Position numbers and translations under genes: made by a program. Shown here in pieces: positions 8,098 to 16,944 of a stretch of 64,000 nt of DNA. A model generated the notes under the pieces. That model worked only from the letters and a program-made list of their open reading frames with translations. It made no database searches and was not told the origin of the DNA. The DNA lies in assembly GCF_030249855.1 (NCBI RefSeq), contig NZ_JANURN010000004.1, forward strand, positions 124,001-188,000, given 5' to 3'. The DNA is from Helicobacter_B zhangjianzhongii. GTDB taxonomy: Bacteria; Campylobacterota; Campylobacteria; Campylobacterales; Helicobacteraceae. Numbering within the stretch: the stretch's first letter is position 1; each line of letters starts with the position of its first letter.

Positions 8098-9529
8098 TCA
8101 CCTGATCTCATCGATAAAATACCTTGGACGCGCCTTGCTCTCTTGATAAATCTTGCCGACATACTCGCCAATGACCCCAAGACTTAGCAGCTGCACACCG
8201 CTAAAAAAGCTTAGCGGGATCATCGTCGAAGCCCAGCCATACACCGCCCAATCTGTGAAAAACCGCACAAAAAGCACATACCCGCCAAGCCCAATGGAGA
8301 GCAAGAAAAACACAAAGCCTATCACACTCACAAGCCTAAGCGGCACGATAGAGAAGCTTGTTATGCCATTCCACGCGAAAGAGAGCATTTTGCGCAAGGG
8401 GTATTTTGACTCCCCAGCATAGCGACTAAGCCTATCATACTCCACAACTCCACTAGAGAATCCAAGCAGCGGCACAATCCCTCGTAAAAACAAATTCACC
8501 TCCTTAAACTCCCCAAGCGCAGTGATAGCACGAGAGGAGAGCAGGCGATAATCCGCGTGATTATAGATAATCTTCACCCCCAAAAACGCCATAAGATCAT
8601 AAAAGCCCTGCGCACTCTTGCGCTTAAAGGCTGTGTCTGTATCGCGCCTTTTACGCACGCCATACACGACTTCTTTGCCCTGCTTGAACGCAGCGACAAA
8701 CGCATCAAACACTTCAATATCATCTTGCAAATCCGCATCAATGCTAATGGCACAATCACACTGCTGGGCGACAAAATCTAAGCCTGCTAGCAAGGCGTTT
8801 TGATGTCCTACATTGCGCGAGAGTTTAAGGGCTCTAGTGGGGATTCTACGGGGGGGGGGGGAAATCAACTAGGGATTCAGCTTTTGGGCTAGAATCGCGG
8901 ATTGCTTCGCCGCGCTGCGTCGATAGACCACTAGTCTTATCTTCCTTGCGCGGCTCGCAAAGCCACGATTCTAGCTCCAAAATCTTAGAATCCTTTGCAG
9001 AGTTGGCTATATTTTGGACTTCATTGCTAGAATCCTGCGCTGGCTCATTTAAATTTGCTTCGGTGCTAGAATCCTTGTTTTGAAGCGCGGCGTTTTTATA
9101 GTCATTGCGAGCAAATGCGCTAGCGTTTGCGTGGCAATCCACACTAGAATCCAACTCGCTGTCATTGCGAGCCGACTTGTCGGCGTGGCAATCCATAGAT
9201 GTTGCGTTAGCAAAAAGGGCATTCCTAGAATCCACTTTTTCAAAAGTGGATTCTGGCAGTAAATGAGCCGTGGCAAGCTGGCTTAGAATCTCCCAAGTGC
9301 TATCCTTGCTGCCATCATCGACATAGCAGATAAAGCTTTTTGGGCTAATATCGCTAGAATCCACAAGCGCGCGAAGCTTGTGGCTCAATGCCTTATGCGT
9401 ATGCACTAAAACCGCTTCTTCATTGTAGCAGGGCACTACCACTGCTACAATGGGGGGCGAGCTTTTTGCTTGGGGGCTAGATAGCGGGCTTTTCAATACA
9501 TTTTGGCTCGTAGAATCTACATCTTGCAT
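8098..9529 (-). CDS. Phase-variable GT2 (GtrB/ArnC-like), out of frame as sequenced
   Basis: Two frames form one gene. The N-terminal frame starts at ATG 9529 (AGGAGA upstream) with VAVVVPCYNEEAVLVHTH and VDDGSKDSTW. The C-terminal frame gives LKLSRNVGHQNALLAGLDFV, the DADLQDD metal site and two C-terminal membrane segments, the layout of polyprenyl-phosphate glycosyltransferases. Between them sits a repeat insertion of about 140 codons and a C12 tract (8850-8861). Reading shows that 12 C gives a stop (TAG) just after the tract, while 11 C would restore a 476-aa protein. Without the insertion the length would be about 336 aa, as usual for the family. So it is OFF here. Confidence 0.8.
8840..9262 (-). 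repeat. Repeat insertion inside GT2 coding sequence
   Basis: Lies between SQLATAHL and ALKLSRN, parts that are contiguous in normal GtrB-like proteins. It contains LESTFEKVDSR-type, MDCHADKSARND-type and element-B modules (copies also at 21200-21332 and 31999-32135). The reading frame is open throughout up to the C12 tract. Module sequences recur at 18447-18860, 22354-23148 and 32196-32395. Confidence 0.8.
8850..8861. repeat. Homopolymer G12 (C12 on coding strand)
   Basis: Twelve G on the + strand, at the C-terminal edge of the repeat insertion in the GT2 gene. Length 12 is out of frame; 11 or 14 is in frame. A typical slipped-strand contingency tract. Confidence 0.9.
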
Positions 9530-9572
9530 CACACTCTCCTAAAAAAAGCGCATTGTAGCATAAAGCTTTTGA

Positions 9573-9578
9573 TACAAT
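9573..9578 (+). promoter_or_regulatory. Putative -10 box for bioD
   Basis: TACAAT, 24 bases before the bioD ATG, between the divergent GT2 and bioD genes. Confidence 0.4.
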
Positions 9579-9601
9579 GCCCTATCACACAAAGGGACTA
9601 T

Positions 9602-10237
9602 ATGGCACAAATCTATATCGCAGGTATCCACACTGACACGGGCAAAACACACTTTAGCGCGGCTTTTTGCAAGGTATTTGGGTATGAGTATTTCAAGCTT
9701 GTGCAAGCAGGGCAGGAAGAAGATCGCGCTTTTATCAAGCAATTTGTCCCAGAATGCACGATTTTTGACAATGGTATAAGCCTGCGCACTCCAGCATCGC
9801 CACATATCGCTAAGATCATAGAGCGATGTGATTATCAAGGTAGCCATATCACAATCCCAAGCGCGCAAAATCTCATCATAGAGCTAGCCGGAGGGCTTTT
9901 CACACCGCTTGATGATACGCAGTGTATGATTGATTATATGCGCTTAAATCCAAAGCCTTGTGTCCTTGTGGGGCGGTATTATCTAGGGTGTATCAATCAT
10001 ATTTTATTAAGCATTAGCGCGCTTAAGGCACACAATATCCCCTTGCTGTGTTTGGCGATGATGACAAGTAGTGATGATAGCTATCAAACATATATCAATG
10101 ATTTTTTACACAATCACCCCTTGCTGCAAGGCACTCCGCTTGTGCGCACGCCATTTTTCACACAAGAGAAGTTCTCCTATGCCTGCGATACTCTAGCCAG
10201 CCAAGCACCGCTTATCACAAATCATTTGTGCCTGTAA
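9602..10237 (+). CDS. bioD: Dethiobiotin synthetase
   Basis: Forms the ureido ring of dethiobiotin from DAPA, CO2 and ATP in biotin synthesis. 211 aa, the usual size, starting MAQIYIAGIHTDTGKTHF with the P-loop GIHTDTGKT (residues 8-16). A BioD-type Glu/Gly motif ELAGGLFTPLDD follows. The ATG at 9602 has AAAGGGA upstream; the longer open frame from 9503 overlaps the divergent GT2 gene and is rejected. No other bio gene is adjacent. The sequence is more diverged than E. coli BioD, as in other Helicobacter. Confidence 0.85.
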   Translation: MAQIYIAGIHTDTGKTHFSAAFCKVFGYEYFKLVQAGQEEDRAFIKQFVPECTIFDNGISLRTPASPHIAKIIERCDYQGSHITIPSAQNLIIELAGGLFTPLDDTQCMIDYMRLNPKPCVLVGRYYLGCINHILLSISALKAHNIPLLCLAMMTSSDDSYQTYINDFLHNHPLLQGTPLVRTPFFTQEKFSYACDTLASQAPLITNHLCL

Positions 10238-10267
10238 TGTTTGCAAGGCTAGAATCCGATTTTATCA

Positions 10268-10322
10268 TTTGTGATAGTTATTCTTATTTTTAATAAAAAT
10301 CTAAGTTAGCTTGCTTTATAAT
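10268..10322 (+). promoter_or_regulatory. hugZ promoter with possible Fur box
   Basis: TATAAT at 10317-10322 precedes hugZ. Just upstream is an AT-rich string containing GATAGTTATTCTTATTTTTA, loosely similar to the GATAAT-type Fur operator. Iron regulation of hugZ is known in Helicobacter; the operator here is only a resemblance. Confidence 0.45.
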
Positions 10323-10351
10323 ACCCCCCAAAGAAACACAAAGGAGTCAAG

Positions 10352-11128
10352 ATGGATTTTACAAGTATCATTACTCATATGAATGATCATCACACAAACG
10401 AGCTTATCGGCTTGGTGAAAAAGTTTGGAGGCAAGAGCGATCCCAAAGATGTCAAGCTAGAGGGCGTGGATTTTGAAGGACTAGATATAGCCTATGCAGG
10501 TGGGAGTGTGCGCGTGGAGTTCCCCCAAAAAGCCTCACCAGATACCATAAAAAACGCCATTATCTCACTATGTATGAGCGTAGAGCAGACACACGATCTA
10601 GCGGGCATTAAGCAAGAGATTGATGCATTTGCCAAGGCGTTTGGCTCAGGTGTGTTGGCAAGCATTAGCCCTAGCGGCGAGGCATTGGCGACCTATGCGC
10701 CTGTGATCCACAGCGAAGGTAGATTCTATATCTACATTAGCGAAGTGGCGGAGCATTATGCAAGTATCCGCGCCAATCCAAACAATGTCGAGCTGATGTT
10801 TTTAGAAGATGAGAGTAAAGCACAATCTGTCATCTTGCGCAAAAGACTGCGCTACCGCGTGAATGCAAGATTTGTCGAGCGAGATAGTCAGGAGTTTGAA
10901 AATGTGTTTGCGCAATTTATCGAGCAAAGTGGTGGAAGTGGTGGGATCAAAACTATCAAAAATATGCACGACTTTCATCTCATTGAGCTAATTGTCCGCA
11001 ATGGTCGCTATGTCAAGGGATTTGGTCAAGCCTATGCCATCACAAATGGCGAGATCTCCTATCTTGGCGGATCTGGCAACCCTCATAGCAGAAATCCCCA
11101 TAGCAAAGGCACACACCCCGCACACTAG
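10352..11128 (+). CDS. hugZ: HugZ-type haem oxygenase
   Basis: Split-barrel haem-degrading enzyme that releases iron from haem in the cytoplasm. The 258-aa product has an N-terminal MNDHHTNELIGLVKKFGG domain and the FMN-binding-like barrel (VLASISPSGEALATYAPVI, FYIYISEVAEHYASI), ending with the HDFHLIELIVRNGRYVKGFGQAY region. The C-terminal tail (residues about 238-258, SGNPHSRNPHSKGTHPAH) holds four histidines; C-terminal His is a haem ligand in H. pylori HugZ. RBS AAAGGAG precedes the ATG. Followed by a large hairpin. Confident. Confidence 0.92.
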   Translation: MDFTSIITHMNDHHTNELIGLVKKFGGKSDPKDVKLEGVDFEGLDIAYAGGSVRVEFPQKASPDTIKNAIISLCMSVEQTHDLAGIKQEIDAFAKAFGSGVLASISPSGEALATYAPVIHSEGRFYIYISEVAEHYASIRANPNNVELMFLEDESKAQSVILRKRLRYRVNARFVERDSQEFENVFAQFIEQSGGSGGIKTIKNMHDFHLIELIVRNGRYVKGFGQAYAITNGEISYLGGSGNPHSRNPHSKGTHPAH

Positions 11129-11182
11129 CACAACTAAGGAGTAATAGGGTAGGAGTGTGGTGGGTCTCCTTTAGTTGTTGTG
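11129..11182 (+). terminator. Stem-loop after hugZ
   Basis: CACAACTAAGGAG (11129-11141) pairs imperfectly with CTCCTTTAGTTGTTGTG (11166-11182), starting at the base after the hugZ stop codon. There is no U-tract, so it may stabilise the mRNA end rather than terminate. Confidence 0.5.
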
Positions 11183-11212
11183 ATCAGTATTACTTTGCAT
11201 TATTCTTCCTTT

Positions 11213-11249
11213 ATACCCCCTTTTCTCTCTCCTTTGGGGGGTATTTTTC
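11213..11249 (+). terminator. Rho-independent terminator downstream of hugZ
   Basis: ATACCCCC (11213-11220) and GGGGGGTAT (11235-11243) form a GC stem followed by a T-run, the classical terminator form. Confidence 0.65.
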
Positions 11250-11270
11250 TCTTACGCATTATGATTTTGG

Positions 11271-11276
11271 TAAAAT
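11271..11276 (+). promoter_or_regulatory. Putative -10 box for the 11304 gene
   Basis: TAAAAT, 28 bases upstream of the ATG at 11304, downstream of the hugZ terminator. Confidence 0.35.
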
Positions 11277-11303
11277 CCTTATCTTTAAGTAAGGAGATCT
11301 TCT

Positions 11304-11792
11304 ATGCACAAACGCTCGTATTGTATCATCGGTTTAGAATTATATATGGAGGAGTTTTGCCCCATCGCTGTCTATGAAGCCCTAGGACTTCGCCCAAGTA
11401 TCTATAAGCACAAAAACGCAGAATCCATCACCCTATCCTATAAACATTGGAAACAAGAATTAGAGCAGTATCACAAAGCCTCTAATCTAGAATCCACCCC
11501 TACAAGTGAAGCGGGATCTAAAGATGAGCCTAAAGCCTTTTATAAAATCCACTCTAAAATCATAGCTTTAAGCGTATTTCGCAAAGAGTGCGAGCGATTT
11601 GTAGAGCGCATTAGCCACAAGCACAAAGCCCTAGAAAATCTCAAAGAACAGCACAATGCCTTCATCGTGCTAAAGATCCACTCCTATCTAAACAAAGCCG
11701 ACACCCTAGCCCTAAATCTCTCCCCCAAAGTCTCGCAAGTGTGCGCAAGGCTTGGGATACGGATCCTTGTGCAAGTCGAGATTCTAGACTAA
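11304..11792 (+). CDS. Small cytoplasmic protein, possibly DUF4279-like
   Basis: 162 aa, good RBS (AAGGAGA). The N-terminus (YCIIGLELYMEEFCPIAVYEALGLRPS) resembles DUF4279 proteins, in which a beta strand is followed by a helix and a conserved L-G-L-x-P; this is a weak match from memory. The middle contains a short insert with LESTPTSEAGSKDE, again starting from a TAGAATCCAC motif. No signal peptide or membrane segment. It overlaps convergent lpxB by a few bases. Function unknown; some family members are suspected immunity proteins, but no toxin gene is nearby. Confidence 0.55.
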   Translation: MHKRSYCIIGLELYMEEFCPIAVYEALGLRPSIYKHKNAESITLSYKHWKQELEQYHKASNLESTPTSEAGSKDEPKAFYKIHSKIIALSVFRKECERFVERISHKHKALENLKEQHNAFIVLKIHSYLNKADTLALNLSPKVSQVCARLGIRILVQVEILD

Positions 11793-13036
11793 TGCCCCAA
11801 AAGCCGCGCGGCGACATTACGCGCACTGCCGTGCTTAAGATAGGCGCGGAGCTTGTAGGCATTGTCGATGAAGTCTTGCACGCGCACTTGGTGGTAGGCT
11901 TGCAAGAGATTTTCCACACTCATAGCCCCTTGGATTAGCTCTTGGTGGATTCTAGAGCTACCGCAGCCGGGCTTCTCTCCGCATAGCGCATTGTAGAAAA
12001 TATTTGCCAGCCCTATATAGCGCAAATGCACAAAACAGCGTGCGATATAGTAGTCAAGCCACGCGCTTTTATACGCTAGGACAAATGGCACCCCAAGCAA
12101 TGCTGCCTCTAAAGTCGCGGTGCCAGAGCAGATGAAAGCAAAGTCCGCTTGCATAAGCGCAGATCTAGTATCAAAGCATAGGGTGAAGTCCTGCAATGCC
12201 CCCTTAGTGCAAGGGCTTATCTCATAGATTGTCCGCAAGCTTGCAAGGTCGCTAGAATCCTGCGCAAAAGTGCTTGGGATCACAAGAAGCTTTTTGGCAT
12301 TGGGAAGTTGCTTTGCCACTTGATAAAATGTCGGGAAAATCCGCTTGATCTCCCCACGCCTAGATCCGGGCATAAAGACAATGCAAGCAGGCTTATGGCT
12401 AGTGGTAGTCGCATTTGCCCTAGAATCCACCCTAGAATCTAATAGGCTAGATTCTAGCTCATCAAGCAGCGGGTGTCCCACATACACAAACTGCCCACTC
12501 TCTCTTGCCTGCTTGCTATAACACTCCGCTTCAAAGGGCAAAATCCCAAGCAATGTATCACAATATCGCTCTAAGCTCTTTGCACGATAGCTTTTCCACG
12601 CCCAGAGCTGTGGCAAGATATAATAATAAATAGGCGCGATCACACCGCCACTATGCCCTGCTTCTTGCAGTGAACGGATACGCTTGCTCAAACGAATATG
12701 AAACGAAGAAGAATCCATAAGCATAATCACACTAGCTCCTATCGCACTCTTTGCAAGAAGTCTTTGCGCACGGAGCAAAAAGGGGATTTTCACCGCCACA
12801 TCGCTAAAGCCCATAATAGAAAAATCCCTAGGGTGATAAAGTGGATTTAGCAGCACACCTTGTGCTACAAACTCACCAAACAACGCCCGATCAAAGACCC
12901 CTACAATCTCTAGCGGCGCAGCCTCTAGCCCACAGGGCTCGCCACCACTAGAATCACGCAGGCAAAGGAGCTGTCGTATCACTTCTTTGGCGTGGATATT
13001 GGCACTAGATTCTAATGCACTAAGAAAAAGTCTCAT
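11789..13036 (-). CDS. lpxB: Lipid-A-disaccharide synthase
   Basis: GT19 enzyme joining UDP-2,3-diacylglucosamine and lipid X in lipid A synthesis at the inner membrane. 415 aa from the ATG at 13036 (GGGAG upstream; a TTG at 13048 is less likely). Conserved features: ALESSANIHAKEVI, MGFSDVAVKIPFLL, SSSFHIRLSK, YYYILPQLWAWKSYRAKS, FMPGSRRGEIKR and CSGTATLEAALLGVPFVLAYKS. Between VGHPLLDE and CIVFMPGSR there is an extra segment of about 20 residues (SSLLDSRVDSRANATTT) that coincides with a TAGAATCTAA/TAGATTCTAG repeat, so it is probably a small in-frame insertion. Confidence 0.93.
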   Translation of the reverse strand: MRLFLSALESSANIHAKEVIRQLLCLRDSSGGEPCGLEAAPLEIVGVFDRALFGEFVAQGVLLNPLYHPRDFSIMGFSDVAVKIPFLLRAQRLLAKSAIGASVIMLMDSSSFHIRLSKRIRSLQEAGHSGGVIAPIYYYILPQLWAWKSYRAKSLERYCDTLLGILPFEAECYSKQARESGQFVYVGHPLLDELESSLLDSRVDSRANATTTSHKPACIVFMPGSRRGEIKRIFPTFYQVAKQLPNAKKLLVIPSTFAQDSSDLASLRTIYEISPCTKGALQDFTLCFDTRSALMQADFAFICSGTATLEAALLGVPFVLAYKSAWLDYYIARCFVHLRYIGLANIFYNALCGEKPGCGSSRIHQELIQGAMSVENLLQAYHQVRVQDFIDNAYKLRAYLKHGSARNVAARLLGH

Positions 13037-13055
13037 AGCATCTCCCAAGCAGAGC

Positions 13056-13095
13056 TAGAATCCACTTTTAATTAAATGCATAAAAGTGGATTCTA
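13056..13095. terminator. Perfect 15-bp hairpin between hof gene and lpxB
   Basis: TAGAATCCACTTTTA (13056-13070) and TAAAAGTGGATTCTA (13081-13095), loop of 10. Its right arm contains the stop codon of the Hof gene. Probably a terminator made of the recurrent TAGAATCCAC motif. Confidence 0.65.
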
Positions 13096-14490
13096 CAAAT
13101 CAAAGCTAAACTTTGTCATCACATAGCTACGATTGATCGCGGTGTTTGGTGCGATATTTTGGGGCGCGAAATCAGGATTTAATATACCGCTATGGCGATA
13201 TATGCTTGTGTAGTAATTAGCTATGATAGAAAAAGTCAGTAGCTTGCTAAGCTGCATATCTAAAGTAAGCTTTAATGAGTATTCATCAGCGGCAGGCGCA
13301 GTGGTGTAGCGACCATCTAGTCCTATGCCATAGCTATTTTTATAGCCAAAAAAGCTCTTTTGAAAATTAGCTTTAGTGAAAAATAGCGCGCTAAAGGCGT
13401 CTTTATATACGATAGCATTAAGCGAAGAGCCAGTGGCATACACACTATTGTCCCAGATATTTACCCCAAGTGGCGAGCCAAAAAACCCAAGCCTAGCGTG
13501 GGATAGCCCGATATTTTGCTGCATAGCAAAAGCTAGGTTGTAATGACTGCGCTCTTTATAGAAGTCCAAATCCTGCCTTAGCATAATCGTAGAAGTAAGC
13601 CCCTCTTTATCCCCATTTTCATCGCGCAAAAAGCCTCCAAGCAGCACAGGCACTTGCATATACAGCCTGTCATAAATAGGCAAAACGACATTGAGCCTTG
13701 TTGTGGCATTAAAGCCGCCGCCAGAATCACTTGCTGATGAGTTTGTCTCATAGCGCACATCAAGTCCGGGCGCACTATACTCACTAATGCCATAGTAATA
13801 AAACGCGTGCATATTTAAGCTACTATCATTGGCAAACACATACCCAAGCCCAAGTTTGGCACTAAGCAAGCCTCTAGGCACATTGGCACGACTATAATCC
13901 CAGAAAAATCCATCACCTAGCAAAGCCATACTAGAAATGCCAGCAAACTCTGCAAAAATAATCCCAGAATCTGTAAATCCCACATCATAGCCCAGCTTTC
14001 CACCCTCAACAAAGATAGAGATATAATCCCCATCATCATAAAAAAATCGCCCCAAAGAGAGATTGTAGCCGCTACCATCGCGCTTAGATGCGACCTCAAA
14101 GTAGGCATTATGGACATAATAATTGCGCGTATTTAGGGCAGTAGGAGTGCCTTTGCCATTGTAGCTTGGATTAAAGCCTATGTAGTTGTAGCCAAGATTA
14201 TCGCCTCTTCTTGTAGAGTCATACGCCAGCCCTGCCCCAGCAGCACCAAGCCCCACGCGCACCACGCCGGATTCCCCAACGGCTTGGAGCTGCAAGCCAA
14301 GTGCGCCTAGCATATAGCCATAGCTCTCTGTTGGCGAGATTTTGTCCCCACCAAGCGCGAATTTGTTAAAAGATTCTACTTGTATCACAGGAAATATCCC
14401 TGTTTTAGCAGGATCTTTTGTCGCCGCTAGATCTAAGCTATTTGCCCACGCAAGCCCTAAAAGCAACCCCATACATACACCCACTCTCAT
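13093..14490 (-). CDS. Hof-family outer-membrane porin-like protein
   Basis: 465 aa with a signal peptide (MRVGVCMGLLLGLAWANS). The mature part is Tyr/Gly/Asn-rich with repeated amphipathic strands (YNLSLGRFFYDDGDYISIF, FFWDYSRANVPRGLLSAKLG, TLDMQLSKLLTFSIIANYY) and ends TKFSFDL. This pattern fits the Helicobacter Hof family of outer-membrane proteins, ~450-500 aa. The Phe is third from the C-terminus, which is slightly unusual for BAM substrates. Hof members are thought to be OprD-like porins; substrate unknown. Confidence 0.8.
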   Translation of the reverse strand: MRVGVCMGLLLGLAWANSLDLAATKDPAKTGIFPVIQVESFNKFALGGDKISPTESYGYMLGALGLQLQAVGESGVVRVGLGAAGAGLAYDSTRRGDNLGYNYIGFNPSYNGKGTPTALNTRNYYVHNAYFEVASKRDGSGYNLSLGRFFYDDGDYISIFVEGGKLGYDVGFTDSGIIFAEFAGISSMALLGDGFFWDYSRANVPRGLLSAKLGLGYVFANDSSLNMHAFYYYGISEYSAPGLDVRYETNSSASDSGGGFNATTRLNVVLPIYDRLYMQVPVLLGGFLRDENGDKEGLTSTIMLRQDLDFYKERSHYNLAFAMQQNIGLSHARLGFFGSPLGVNIWDNSVYATGSSLNAIVYKDAFSALFFTKANFQKSFFGYKNSYGIGLDGRYTTAPAADEYSLKLTLDMQLSKLLTFSIIANYYTSIYRHSGILNPDFAPQNIAPNTAINRSYVMTKFSFDL

Positions 14491-14623
14491 ACCAGCCCCT
14501 TGTCAAAAAATGCGACATTATAAAGGCTTTTTGATTATTGTTTGCTTTAGAAAAAGTAAATGATTAGTAAAGTAATAAAAGTGGATTCTAGTGTGCTGTG
14601 AGTGAAAGTAAGAAGAAGATAGC

Positions 14624-14653
14624 CTAGCTAGATTCTAGGCAGAATCTAGCTAG
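14624..14653. terminator. Hairpin downstream of groEL
   Basis: Perfect 13-bp arms CTAGCTAGATTCT (14624-14636) and AGAATCTAGCTAG (14641-14653), loop AGGC, 14 bases past the groEL stop codon. Likely terminator of groESL. Confidence 0.6.
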
Positions 14654-14666
14654 AAAAGGGCTGGGA

Positions 14667-16307
14667 TTACATCATACCCATACCGCCCATTCCACCCATA
14701 CCGCCCATATCTGGCATAGCTGGAGCAGGTTTGTCCTCTTTGATCTCATTGATTGTAGCTTCTGTTGTGAGCAGCATACTTGAGACAGATACGGCATTTT
14801 GCAGTGCTACGCGAGTAACTTTGAGCGGATCAATAATCCCTGATTTAAACATCGCTACATACTCACCGCTAGCGGCGTTAAAGCCATAGCCTTCTTCTTT
14901 AGTGTTTTCGATTTTATCAATCACCACACCTGCGTCATAGCCTGCATTGATAGCAATCTGTGCCAAAGGAGCTTTGATCGCGCGCTTGATGATGTCATAG
15001 CCGATAGCTTCATCGCCTTCAAGCTTTAGCTTGACTTTTTGAGCTGCACGGATAAGAGCCACGCCGCCACCTGCGACAATGCCCTCTTCTACCGCTGCTT
15101 TTGTCGCAGAGAGCGCGTCATCTACGCGATCCTTTTTCTCTTTCATCTCTACTTCGCTAGCAGCACCGACTTTGATCACCGCTACACCGCCACTAAGCTT
15201 GGCAAGTCGCTCTTGGAGCTTTTCTTTATCATAATCACTTGTAGTCTCTGCGATTTGTGTGCGGATTTGCGCGACTCGATTTTTCACATCAGCACTCTTG
15301 CCCTTGCCATCGACTATGGTTGTATTATCTTTGTCAATGACGATTCTAGCGGCTTGCCCAAGGTGCGCGATCTCTGCGTTTTCTAGTGTGAGCCCCACCT
15401 CATCGCTGATAACTTCACCACCTGTAAGGATCGCTATGTCTTTTAGCATTTCTTTTCTTCTATCGCCAAAGCCCGGAGCCTTCACTGCTGCGACATTTAG
15501 CACACCGCGCAATTTATTGACGACCAAAGTCGTAAGAGCCTCACCCTCAATATCTTCTGCGATGATAAGTAGCGGCTTGCCGCCTTTCATAGTCGCTTCA
15601 AGCAGTGGAAGAATATCTTTCATCGATGAGATTTTCTTATCTGTAAGTAGCAAATACGCGTTCTCTAGCTGGATATTCATCTTATCCGCGTTGGTTACAA
15701 AATATGGGCTTAAGTAGCCGCGGTCAAACTGCATACCCTCTACCACACTTAGCTCATCATTGATCCCTTTAGCTTCTTCTACGGTGATCACGCCATCTTT
15801 GCCGACTTTTTCCATAGCTTCTGCGATTAGATTGCCGATTTTCTCATCGGAGTTGGCAGAGATTGTCGCTACTTGGGCGATTTCGCCTTTGCCACCGACT
15901 TTTTTGCTAGCCTTTTTAAGCTCTTCGATGATCGCTTCAGCAGCCTTATCCATACCGCGCTTAACTTCCACAGGGTTTGCCCCAGCAGTGATATTTCTCA
16001 AGCCCTCTTTATAGATACTATGAGCTAGCACAGTCGCAGTAGTCGTGCCATCACCCGCAGCATCAGCAGTCTTGCTTGCTACTTCTTTGACAAGCTGTGC
16101 GCCCATATTTGCGATAGGGTCTGCAAGCTCGACTTCCTTTGCCACAGATACGCCATCTTTGGTGATTGTAGGCGCGCCATAGCTCTTTTGGATAAGGACA
16201 TTGCGCCCTCGTGGTCCCATTGTAACTTTCACTGCATCGTGTAGTTGCTTTACGCCCTCATAGAGTTTGTTTCTCGCGCTATCGCTAAATTTGATTTCTT
16301 TTGCCAT
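14667..16307 (-). CDS. groEL: Chaperonin GroEL (Hsp60)
   Basis: 546-aa subunit of the double-ring ATP-dependent folding machine. Starts AKEIKFSDSARNKLYEGV, has the ATP site VTMGPRGRNVLI and GDGTTTATVLA, the apical-domain VKAPGFGDRR motif, and ends with the GGM repeat tail (GGMGGMGGMGMM). Full length. It follows groES by 28 bases in one operon. Upstream CIRCE suggests control by HrcA. Confidence 0.98.
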   Translation of the reverse strand: MAKEIKFSDSARNKLYEGVKQLHDAVKVTMGPRGRNVLIQKSYGAPTITKDGVSVAKEVELADPIANMGAQLVKEVASKTADAAGDGTTTATVLAHSIYKEGLRNITAGANPVEVKRGMDKAAEAIIEELKKASKKVGGKGEIAQVATISANSDEKIGNLIAEAMEKVGKDGVITVEEAKGINDELSVVEGMQFDRGYLSPYFVTNADKMNIQLENAYLLLTDKKISSMKDILPLLEATMKGGKPLLIIAEDIEGEALTTLVVNKLRGVLNVAAVKAPGFGDRRKEMLKDIAILTGGEVISDEVGLTLENAEIAHLGQAARIVIDKDNTTIVDGKGKSADVKNRVAQIRTQIAETTSDYDKEKLQERLAKLSGGVAVIKVGAASEVEMKEKKDRVDDALSATKAAVEEGIVAGGGVALIRAAQKVKLKLEGDEAIGYDIIKRAIKAPLAQIAINAGYDAGVVIDKIENTKEEGYGFNAASGEYVAMFKSGIIDPLKVTRVALQNAVSVSSMLLTTEATINEIKEDKPAPAMPDMGGMGGMGGMGMM

Positions 16308-16335
16308 TGTTTGCTCCTTGTATTATTTGTATTGA

Positions 16336-16608
16336 CTACTTGGACAAAACGCCAAGCACATCTTTGATCTCAAGCACGATATACTCTGCTTTATCAAGCT
16401 TGATCTCACTACCAGAATATTTCCCAAATACAACTACTTCGCCCTCTTTCACAGACTTTTCATCGGCGACTTGCTTGCTTATGGCAATCACCTTGCCCAT
16501 AAGCGGCTTTTCCTTCGCGCTATCTGGGATAATGATCCCTGAAGTCGTTTTGCTTTCTTCTTCAAGTCGTTCAACCAGAATCCGTTCGCCTAGTGGTTTA
16601 AATTTCAT
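16336..16608 (-). CDS. groES: Co-chaperonin GroES (Hsp10)
   Basis: 90-aa lid of GroEL, first gene of the operon. MKFKPLGERILVERLEEESKT and the mobile loop TTSGIIIPDSAKEKP are standard. Unlike H. pylori GroES it has no additional His/Cys-rich metal-binding C-terminal domain, supporting a non-gastric species. RBS AAGGAG precedes the ATG. Confidence 0.97.
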   Translation of the reverse strand: MKFKPLGERILVERLEEESKTTSGIIIPDSAKEKPLMGKVIAISKQVADEKSVKEGEVVVFGKYSGSEIKLDKAEYIVLEIKDVLGVLSK

Positions 16609-16630
16609 TACCTGCTCCTTGTTCTAAAAA

Positions 16631-16657
16631 TTAGCACTTAAAAATTTTAAGTGCCGA
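16631..16657 (-). promoter_or_regulatory. CIRCE operator (HrcA site) upstream of groESL
   Basis: TTAGCACTT-N9-AAGTGCCGA matches the CIRCE consensus TTAGCACTC-N9-GAGTGCTAA with the exact 9-base spacer. It sits 23 bases before groES, where HrcA binds in H. pylori together with HspR. A weak -10 (TAATAT on the minus strand) lies just upstream. Confidence 0.85.
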
Positions 16658-16679
16658 AAGTGTAGAAATATTATGTAAA

Positions 16680-16944
16680 TAAGTCAAGTATTTATCCATT
16701 TACCATAAATATTTATTAGTCTATATGACTAAACTTTATTTACTATACATCTATAAAGAATCATTATCTACATAGTATAAATCCATCATATATAATGCAC
16801 AATCAATGCCAAACAGCCCCGACTCTGCGGCTCCGCCCCACTCACACTCATACACCCCACACAAATCCATAAGACCAATCAAGCACATAAAGCAAGCTTT
16901 AACCAAAGCCTAGCTATGATACGCACACTCTAGCTTAAGGATAT
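16680..16944. other. Intergenic region between groESL and the glycosyltransferase cluster
   Basis: Very AT-rich in 16680-16800, with TATAAT at 16791-16796 and a short palindrome around 16716-16733, then GC-rich 16808-16860. TATGAT (16915-16920) may be the -10 box of the downstream gene. The distance from 16791 to the ATG leaves a leader of about 140 bases or room for a small RNA; no recognisable RNA gene was found. Confidence 0.4.

Noticed and set aside
8098..9532. Two separate genes instead of one GT2
   Set aside because: The two frames give the N- and C-terminal parts of one GtrB-like enzyme and meet at a C12 tract.
15039..15717. Forward ORFs opposite groEL
   Set aside because: Antisense shadows of a strongly conserved gene, without RBS or similarity.
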